Assembly: GCF_963678635.1 (NCBI RefSeq)
Contig: NC_087068.1
Coordinates: 7,559,027-7,623,026, forward strand
Source of the DNA: Symsagittifera roscoffensis
Taxonomy: Eukaryota; Xenacoelomorpha; Acoela; Convolutidae
DNA length: 64,000 nucleotides
Direction: 5' to 3'
Under the pieces are notes generated by a model. It was not told where the DNA came from. It made no database searches and was given only the letters and a program-made list of their open reading frames with translations. Numbering within the stretch: position 1 is the first letter of the stretch; every line of letters begins with the position of its first letter. A program made the position numbers and the translations under genes. Shown here piece by piece: positions 59,601 through 64,000 of this stretch.

Positions 59601-62436
59601 TCCATCTTCAGGGACGTACAATCTGGAAATACAAGAGGTACGAGGTGGTGAAGAGCTCGAGAAAATAGCAGTTTCAAGAAAACCACTAAGGGAACTATCG
59701 TGCAACTCAAACGTCAGAACGAATCTGGTACCAGAAGACGACATGAAAATCGTGAAAAGGATGATATGTGTGAAACTGAGCGATGACATCCACAACCCTG
59801 GTGAGATGAATGGACAGATCATGGCGCTAAAGGAGCACGTTAAGGCGAGATACAGGCTGTCTGACCTAATAAGGGCCCAGAAGAATGACAAAATGACAAG
59901 TAACCTCTCCAAATGGATCCATTCGGGAGTCAAGGAGAAGGGGGAACTTGAGGAAGACAGCTACAAGATCTTGAGCCAGTTCTACAAAGAAAAGAGAGAC
60001 TTTCTTTATCACACAGCTGAAGGGGTGGTAGCGTGCAAGAGAAGAGATGAGGAAAAAATATTACACAAACACAACCTCATCATACTACCACAATTGTACC
60101 AAACGGAGGTGCTTTTCAGATCACACGACCAGATGGGCCACCAGGGGATAGATAAAGTACAACAAAGGATACTTCACAGGTTCGACTGGCCGGGAATGAG
60201 AAAAGCTTGCGAGAGATGGGTGAATGCCTGCCTAGCATGCCTTCAAGTAAAAGACCCAAGGAAGATGAAGTTTCCCCTCAAGTCTGTCGAAAGTTCGGAA
60301 TTCAATGAAGTGGTGCAGATAGACCATCAGAAAATCTGCATGACGGAGTCGGGTTATAACCAAATACTAGTTATAATAGATCACTTCACCAAGTTGGCGG
60401 AAGCGGTTCCGTGCCAGACAGCCTCAGCAGAGGAGACATGTGATCACCTGATAACGCATTGGATATCGCGGTATGGTTGTCCAATGACTTTCCAGTCGGA
60501 CAACGGCAAGGCTTTTGTGGGGGACTTGACAAAAGAATTGATGAAGAGATCACACATTGCTCAAGCACACTCGACGACCTATCATCCACAGACCAATGGG
60601 TTGGTAGAGAGACAGAACAGGACACTGGTCAACATGCTCAGGGTGTACTGCTCGAGATACATGACGGACTGGGACAAATACCTGCCACAGGTAGTAGGAG
60701 CCTATAATAGTACTCAGCACTCGACGACGGGTATCAGTCCTTTCATGATGTTGACAGGCAGGGAAAGGGCAATGCCTATAACATTCTTCTACCCGGAGTA
60801 CGAGGGGAAGAGGACGTCACCTCAAGCATATGTGAAGGAAGCGATCAAAAGACAACAAGAGCTAAACGAGCTATGTCGGAGAAACACGGCGCAAGCGCAA
60901 ATGAGGCAACGCAAGAAATATGACGAAAAGATACTAAGAGCAAAGCCATACGAAGTGGGCCAATACGTGTGGGTCTTCCAAAATGTCATACCGCCCAAGG
61001 GAACAAAGAAACTACTCAAGAAATGGAGAGGACCGTTCATGATTACGGAAGTACATCAACAAGGACGGTTCTATCGCTTGAGTACAGGGCGAGCAGCACA
61101 TTACGAAAATCTGAAGCCTCATGTCCCGTCCCCGGAGGACTGGTGCCTACCAAAAGACATGGAAGGTCTTGAGTACCTGGTGGTGGAACCAGCGTGCGAG
61201 GTGAATGAGAAAGGCACTAGAGAGAAAAATGATGGTAATGAGAACTTGAGTTTGGACGACAACGAAAAGATAGAAGTGGAGTCGGATGCAGGTTCATTTG
61301 TAGAAGAAGACTGGAACGACCCAGAGCAAAACGAGGTACCGAAGTGGATGGAGCCGGATCGACCAACACCACCGGAAACCAGGACTGGCAATCGTAAACG
61401 AACAGGTATGAGGTACAATAGGTACGGGGATGACTTCTTGATCGATAAGATACAGCCAGACAAGTTGGGCGATGAACTACTAAGCGCAGGCGAACTGGAA
61501 GCCGAAGAGGAATGGCAGGTCATTGACGATGGTGGACATTATCCGCAGGATGATTACTCGACGCCGGAATTGGAGACGGATCTCGAGCAAAGTGAAATAG
61601 AAAGGAGGGAGAACACGAACTTGAGGATTCTAGAGTGGATGCGTGATGTCAAAGACGAGAGCCGCGAAGGACAAAGCATTCAGCAAATCGATGTATCAGC
61701 AGCAAACTACATGAAGACAGAGGACCCTCTTTTCGGATGGACAGCAACAGACAGGCCACTGGACATCCCCAAGGACAATTCAGACCCGACTACATCGACG
61801 GGGACGTCGATAAATATTTTTGTCCGGGGAGTGGGGGTAGGACTTACCCACACCGAAAATTTGATGATAAAGAAGCTCAAGGAAGTGAGGGAAACAAGCG
61901 GATTGGAACTGGAGGAAGAAGAACCAGAGCCTACCATAGGAAGGAATTTCAAAACGAAATTCGAAATACCCAATGAATACTCAGAGAACATCATGATAAC
62001 GGATAGCGACTTCATCCTGTCAAACAGGACCAGCGCGATCTGCATCACGGCGGACATGAGTTTCAAATCAAGATTGGAGGCTGACTTCAAGAGAGAGTAC
62101 CAGAACGTAGAGTTTCTGTTCAGACAGAGGCCAGGACTGGGAGGCATAGCAGCGCTTCCACCGTCAGTGGCACAAGTCCCGGGCAAATACCTCTGCTTCC
62201 TAGTAACGAGAGTCAACGACAGAAACACAATTGATCCCGAACACGTGATATTGGCACTGACAAGACTACGTGACTTCATGATTGAAAGAGGAATAGTGGA
62301 GGTCTCGATGCCGGTGTACGACCCAAACAGGGGCAAACTGAGCTCGAGGGAATTGTACGCTATCCTACATGTGGTCTTTGCAGAAACAGAGATAATGGTG
62401 CATCTTCACAAGAAGTACTACTTGAGCATCGCCTGA
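53629..62436 (+). CDS. Gag-Pol polyprotein of a Ty3/gypsy-like retroelement with a C-terminal macro-like domain
   Basis: One uninterrupted frame of 2935 residues from ATG 53629. Acidic N-terminus; coiled coil ~198-314; capsid-like alpha-helical region ~390-570; two CCHC zinc knuckles at 631-644 and 683-696. Retropepsin LLDTGA with DTG at 990-992 and a later LGRDFI block. Reverse transcriptase ~1320-1560 with TLDLGSAF (D1411) and YVDD (D1478, D1479). RNase H with D1624, E1671 and D1696. A long, very acidic linker (~1740-2120), several times the usual length. Integrase: H2166, H2171, C2201, C2204 zinc site, then D2232, D2291 and E2327 (D-35-E), then a GPY/F module at ~2468. All expected catalytic residues are present. 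Gag and Pol are in one frame with no frameshift. After an acidic spacer, ~2740-2935 is an extra folded region described separately. Proteolytic processing by its own protease is assumed from the family. Confidence 0.95.
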   Translation: MRRSRVPVLEKRSSGSNTKYNSSLRGTTSTGPKITKTNFSVNMVSTRSTAENRAKEGTEGERVEPTIDIDLETPDQSVDETRKMATESTPMPNAEEPNQKPIEFSPIDDAEDAIGNTEETVKEDSQVKRTSFTEKLGIMFGIKTKENVTEEPKAERARTFGTVSTKTSEANPREEQAKAEATAEERPTADHEETTIELGDLLAKLNQIDKRLKHSEEDREVIKKEIRYNKHEYLDSYFNLAKATDERLKEMSDKVEATNEEREKNIKTDMQQLKNRYDDVNSQLGSLERRMDTMSKSQAESSCAIQAKLDAILRGSTPQERPAADRTQSTRVDFVEPQRNKRQSTSLPLTRDAISIAPTAAKTIMKNGTSNTTTAPGDSTANSNTGPDAMTWASTWEMMNRTLEAFATRNTDSSDRREGKSRKTFKKPKEFKDDSDRCIDTWVEVMRLHLEQDNLSDERQACTAILSNLEGTALKCVVAKKEEERDTADKIFEILLNRFGSGMKGHQAMMRFEKRRQRDDESIDRFLDDLESLRRRSDPEESTNRRNFSIASKFIDGVKSDDLRTMLATYYTLSKDSAPTPEEMRQKSREYMLMKPKKYSYSENRNTQGGSQPQRSSWYKPRDDMDKRRSCANCGSADHHVADCTTYKQGMKSLGYAPDEEDMSQMEEHEYYNGLIIKIGARCFFCNQEGHFRMDCPLFWEAVKDQNHPKHKLALAAVQNQRNRQNEFESRNLGAPNTELPTKTVKAVTHVSGALESAAGSSLEINYEKAATEAIAKVKQDLAAKEIEQRLKLEIERQNFNEALTGSNSIPEARTGSMKTGNCNTVKMVTGKPFGISKIGARIMSIITVGGHEVTRNLSEPSDQTIMHIDVYADYLSGISPQTTSRALRALLTRGGSKSVRVDNRYTEAYGPHEVMLNIDGINIYTKTMITCDEDLIGQIYVGKEELKVRSIGHCAMLEEDAMHIGTEADVTGHVLDINGKKTQLRGLLDTGAVLSVIPIETWEKMGFDKGDLIDSRIRLSAANKGALRVLGRTPIIALNLGERNLWMSFIVVENLDESDQFVLGRDFIRNFDVTIDLNNAMFRIRNPDRRYAIKPVNLIMANENKAPVFLSRRVRLKANEAAIVSLRMKNYNELSDNKQVCIVPNPNSQSAAVLGRSFSITKSGLCVSVLLNTLDIPITIQRGRKLGYALPVKTRYETIENSKQNEVVDCPNHRDKICILRRLQRIKDSSSLIKSLKSETDDGLSSCSNFPERPTLDEMQTDKPVLPEIEHLRGKLKDEQLEAIKDVLERNEEVFSRHKADIGCCNFVEHEIELEENAVPHREGARRMTPHKSDACRKEIETLLEYDMIEPSKSPWACGVVMAKKKGDQLRFCCDFRYLNSVTVKDAYPIPRIDESLSKLGDAKFFTTLDLGSAFWQVPLRKQDRDKTGFACELGLFQWKRMPFGLCNATATFQRLMAHALIGVTKKYGNLVMCYVDDVVIATPTLEDHIERLDEVFACMKRSGLKCKPSKCEILKDSIKYLGRMVDKHGIRPDPDAVEAVLTWKSPKTEHQLMSFLGFANYYREFIKGYADKVYPMQQLMRHKGKKFTWNNAAEESFQRIKKELCEAPVLGMPTEKGMYVLDTDASVVAISGILHQEQEWNGKTVLRPIAYGSKVLSDTEMKYGAPKAEMFAVVTFVEKYRAYLGSEPFKLRVDNRALSWLKTYSMDKSYIGRWIVRLDGYNMIIEHRTRDKHQNADSLSKKTEFYERQEQREADRPEIKDGFSFMDKETYDSLPLTRWLDKSGKPIEDHPELPKEPLEKTILKKSRGIPIGIMLKSKIVRETLKAKGYDLIQVEEGTVRIDEDLMRLLEKLSDDKPVIQGKGQEAPELTILRREETVNNTDVSKGSITDSKEVVRSLVEKIPEKILEQTKVRDKKGTFREEVEHLGLDQESGEWSRFMEEDETGEGKLFGEREEWDEDSDESSEDQDSLCMILAEEKIRQHDRELQTDPSSGTYNLEIQEVRGGEELEKIAVSRKPLRELSCNSNVRTNLVPEDDMKIVKRMICVKLSDDIHNPGEMNGQIMALKEHVKARYRLSDLIRAQKNDKMTSNLSKWIHSGVKEKGELEEDSYKILSQFYKEKRDFLYHTAEGVVACKRRDEEKILHKHNLIILPQLYQTEVLFRSHDQMGHQGIDKVQQRILHRFDWPGMRKACERWVNACLACLQVKDPRKMKFPLKSVESSEFNEVVQIDHQKICMTESGYNQILVIIDHFTKLAEAVPCQTASAEETCDHLITHWISRYGCPMTFQSDNGKAFVGDLTKELMKRSHIAQAHSTTYHPQTNGLVERQNRTLVNMLRVYCSRYMTDWDKYLPQVVGAYNSTQHSTTGISPFMMLTGRERAMPITFFYPEYEGKRTSPQAYVKEAIKRQQELNELCRRNTAQAQMRQRKKYDEKILRAKPYEVGQYVWVFQNVIPPKGTKKLLKKWRGPFMITEVHQQGRFYRLSTGRAAHYENLKPHVPSPEDWCLPKDMEGLEYLVVEPACEVNEKGTREKNDGNENLSLDDNEKIEVESDAGSFVEEDWNDPEQNEVPKWMEPDRPTPPETRTGNRKRTGMRYNRYGDDFLIDKIQPDKLGDELLSAGELEAEEEWQVIDDGGHYPQDDYSTPELETDLEQSEIERRENTNLRILEWMRDVKDESREGQSIQQIDVSAANYMKTEDPLFGWTATDRPLDIPKDNSDPTTSTGTSINIFVRGVGVGLTHTENLMIKKLKEVRETSGLELEEEEPEPTIGRNFKTKFEIPNEYSENIMITDSDFILSNRTSAICITADMSFKSRLEADFKREYQNVEFLFRQRPGLGGIAALPPSVAQVPGKYLCFLVTRVNDRNTIDPEHVILALTRLRDFMIERGIVEVSMPVYDPNRGKLSSRELYAILHVVFAETEIMVHLHKKYYLSIA
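61981..62433 (+). other. Macro-like (TARG1/OARD1-type) domain at the polyprotein C-terminus
   Basis: Residues ~2785-2935. From GKYLCFLVTR (2852) to VVFAETEIMVHL the sequence can be laid gap-free on the second half of the TARG1/OARD1 macro domain as I know that family: G-(K/R)-Y-(hydrophobic)4-T, a helix with conserved Leu, then (I/V)-x2-(L/V)-S-M-P, a loop, then V-F-x2-T-(D/E)-I. The upstream SAICITADMSFKSRL fits the first ADP-ribose loop position. The glycine-rich loop, the catalytic Lys and the catalytic Asp of TARG1 appear replaced (SFKSR, VTRVN, YDPNRGK). Known TARG1 proteins remove ADP-ribose from acidic side chains. Here only ligand binding or a structural role seems plausible. The assignment is by pattern, without a profile search. 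Confidence 0.6.
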
Positions 62437-62711
62437 GTCGGGTACATGGAAGTATCAGGTCGGGTGTGAGGGAGGAGTCTTGAGTTAGGTACTGGGGTGC
62501 GGCGCAGGTAAAGGGATCTTAAGATGTGATTGGCATGACAATTGAATTTTAAAAGAAAGAATTGATGGTGCTAAAACATAAAATGAATCTGCATGTTCTT
62601 AAGGGAAAATCCAATCGAATTGCTTTAAGTGATATGAGAATGATAAGATTTTAACCATATGGGTAGAAGGGGGGTCTCTAGGTTAGGGACGTGATATGCT
62701 AAGTTTTAATG

Positions 62712-62727
62712 AGCTTTCTGTTTTCAG
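62712..62727 (+). promoter_or_regulatory. Strong candidate splice acceptor
   Basis: AGCTTTCTGTTTTCAG, close to the best invertebrate 3-prime splice consensus, 217 bp before the ATG of the second frame. It would allow a subgenomic spliced mRNA, as used for env-like genes in several gypsy-type elements. Inference from consensus. Confidence 0.45.
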
Positions 62728-62850
62728 ATCAAGTTTGAAAAACAAAGTTGAAAATCCAACTACACTCAAGCGAGTAACAGAAAGAGAGAATCTTGATTGA
62801 ACACGCGATAATCCGAATCTACAGCAAGTACTTGCAGGAGAACATTTCTA

Positions 62851-62910
62851 GGTAATTCTTGAGTTGGTAAGGTAATTCTTGAGTTGGTAAGGTAATTCTT
62901 GAGCTGGTTA
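62851..62910 (+). repeat. Three tandem 20-bp copies
   Basis: GGTAATTCTTGAGTTGGTAA at 62851 and 62871 (exact) and a copy with two changes at 62891. Located just before the second frame. Confidence 0.93.
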
Positions 62911-62944
62911 ACATCTACCTACATACATCCCGAAGTTACAAAGA

Positions 62945-64000
62945 ATGGCAGACCGATTCTGGAACTCCGTGCCCGCGGTCCTGAGGAAGCCCACTCTTGA
63001 TGAGCTGTACAGGCGCCTGAGGGACTTGGACTATACCCAAATAGACGAGAGAATGGCGGTGATGCTGAATGCCATCCTCCAGTTGGAGGACCAGGGTGAG
63101 TGCAGGGAGTCTGCAACGGAGGCTGTCTTGATGATCGGCTACACCACCGAGGGAATATCGAACCAAGAACAGACCAGATGGTTGTCTTGGAATGTGGATG
63201 GAGGAGTAAGGGGTTTTGACTTGGCAAGGAATCCTGGCCTGAATAACAATACCGAATATGGCGCAGGGGAATTCCCACTACCGACTAGGCCAACAGTAAG
63301 GTCCACCAGCCAGAGCTCGAGTAGGGTGCCATCGATGTCACGAATGCAACAGACGACCGAGGCATATCCGGATCTAGGTGTTCTAAAGAAAGAGCTCGAG
63401 AAGACGCAGAAGGAAAGGAATAAGGCAAACCTCGATCGGGATCAGGCAAATCTGGATCGGGAGAAGGTTCAGCTGGAAAGGGACCAGGCGGTCAATGAGC
63501 GAGACCAGGCTCTGAGGTTGCTTGAGATACAAAAAGCTGAGCATCAACAGGAGTTAAGGGTGCGGGAGAACGTCGCGAATCGTGATCAATTGAAGTCGGA
63601 GTTGGAAAGGATAGAACAGCGACAACGCGAGCTTGACGCACAGAAGGGAGCCAGGTCAAACGAACGAGTGGTGACCAGCTCGAGGCCAGAGTCGCGCATG
63701 GAGGTGGATGAAGCTCCCAGGGCTAGAGGACGGTTCAACCTTGACCGCGAGGCCAGAGAACACATGAGTGAAGGGTTGGAGGTCTGGATACCGAATGACG
63801 TGACGCCTTCCCTGCGCAACCTAGAGACACAACCTGTACGTCCCCTGATGGATGTGGTGTTACCAGGATATACCCCAACCTCGACCTCGAGTGGCAGTCA
63901 GGTGAGCGGCGCCTCATCGCGCCTGAAGGAGCTAGGCGAGAAATTGCAGCAGCAGAGTCGTGAAAGATCGACAAGGCCAGAGCTTCCCCCAACTTGGAGG
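62945..64000 (+). CDS. Second retroelement protein, coiled-coil rich, incomplete at window end
   Basis: ATG at 62945 opens 352 codons without a stop to the window edge. The codon composition resembles gag-pol and differs from the AT-rich host DNA, so it belongs to the element. Residues ~1-90 are helical in character (LDELYRRLRDLDYTQIDERM). A Ser/Thr/Pro-rich stretch follows, then ~145-240 is a strongly charged coiled coil with repeated LxRDQA and LEREK-like heptads. A basic and then low-complexity segment completes the visible part. There is no signal peptide, membrane segment or zinc knuckle, so it is not an ordinary envelope protein as far as seen. It sits where gypsy-type elements carry env. 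A second Gag-like structural protein or an RNA-binding accessory protein are possible alternatives. I do not recognise a family. Confidence 0.75.
   Translation, partial: MADRFWNSVPAVLRKPTLDELYRRLRDLDYTQIDERMAVMLNAILQLEDQGECRESATEAVLMIGYTTEGISNQEQTRWLSWNVDGGVRGFDLARNPGLNNNTEYGAGEFPLPTRPTVRSTSQSSSRVPSMSRMQQTTEAYPDLGVLKKELEKTQKERNKANLDRDQANLDREKVQLERDQAVNERDQALRLLEIQKAEHQQELRVRENVANRDQLKSELERIEQRQRELDAQKGARSNERVVTSSRPESRMEVDEAPRARGRFNLDREAREHMSEGLEVWIPNDVTPSLRNLETQPVRPLMDVVLPGYTPTSTSSGSQVSGASSRLKELGEKLQQQSRERSTRPELPPTWR

Larger units (their letters stand above)
62437..62944 (+). other. Spacer between gag-pol and the second reading frame
   Basis: About 500 bp with stops in all frames. It holds a strong candidate splice acceptor and three short direct repeats. 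No polyadenylation hexamer of note was seen before the second frame, so both frames may be on one genomic RNA with the second expressed by splicing. Confidence 0.5.
50187..64000 (+). mobile_element. Giant Ty3/gypsy-like LTR retroelement, 3-prime end beyond the window
   Basis: The satellite is interrupted after 'cgcaaactta' and the element starts with TGTG at 50187, as expected for an LTR. A short target-site copy such as 'actta' should be found at the far end. From here on, base composition is visibly richer in G and C than the flanks. Order: long leader with repeats, a 2935-codon gag-pol frame, and a second frame still open at the window end, so the element exceeds 13.8 kb. LTR length cannot be fixed because the 3-prime LTR is not in the window. 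Domain order (protease, RT, RNase H, integrase) is that of the Ty3/gypsy group, not BEL/Pao or copia (integrase last, GPY/F module present). The coding frames are undamaged, so insertion is probably recent. Confidence 0.88.

Overview
The window looks like nuclear DNA of an invertebrate animal. It is strongly AT-rich, it has two sparse host genes with very short introns and TTTTCAG-type splice acceptors, and it carries coronin, F-box and PB1 protein sequence plus metazoan Ty3/gypsy-type retroelements. The splice signals would fit a nematode, but crustaceans and other small-intron invertebrates cannot be excluded from sequence alone. No bacterial operon, CRISPR array, rRNA or tRNA gene was recognised.

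Layout. (1) 1-15.3 kb: mostly AT-rich intergenic DNA with a partial unknown exon on the minus strand at the left edge, a small PB1-domain gene (5755-6581), an F-box gene (11654-13168), a strong inverted repeat (11061-11296), and a zone rich in TAATCGATTA-like palindromes (7.4-10.6 kb). (2) 15.35-19.96 kb: a tandem array with a period of about 550 bp, interrupted by a decayed retroelement fragment (zinc knuckle plus retropepsin). (3) 19.96-50.19 kb: seven copies of a large tandem repeat of about 4.4 kb. The four central copies are nearly identical and alternate A-B-A-B; the edge copies are longer, diverged and rearranged. (4) 50.19 kb to the right end: a giant Ty3/gypsy-like LTR retroelement on the plus strand, inserted into the last satellite copy and running off the window.

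The satellite unit is a chimera. On its minus strand it carries the 5-prime leader and the first ~170 codons of gag from a relative of the intact retroelement, with two in-frame stops shared by the full-length copies. On its plus strand, tail-to-tail with gag, sits a 46-codon fragment matching the N-terminus of the actin-binding protein coronin. A 25-bp minisatellite lies in the antisense leader. The intact element has a different 13-14-bp minisatellite at the equivalent place before gag.

The retroelement encodes one uninterrupted 2935-residue Gag-Pol polyprotein: coiled coil, capsid-like region, two CCHC knuckles, retropepsin, reverse transcriptase, RNase H, a long acidic linker, integrase and GPY/F. 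It ends with a C-terminal region that I read as a macro domain of the TARG1/OARD1 (ADP-ribose hydrolase) type, apparently without its catalytic residues. Downstream, after a good splice acceptor, a second open reading frame encodes a coiled-coil protein still open at the window end. These additions to a Ty3/gypsy plan, and the satellite built from a relative's leader, are the most interesting content.
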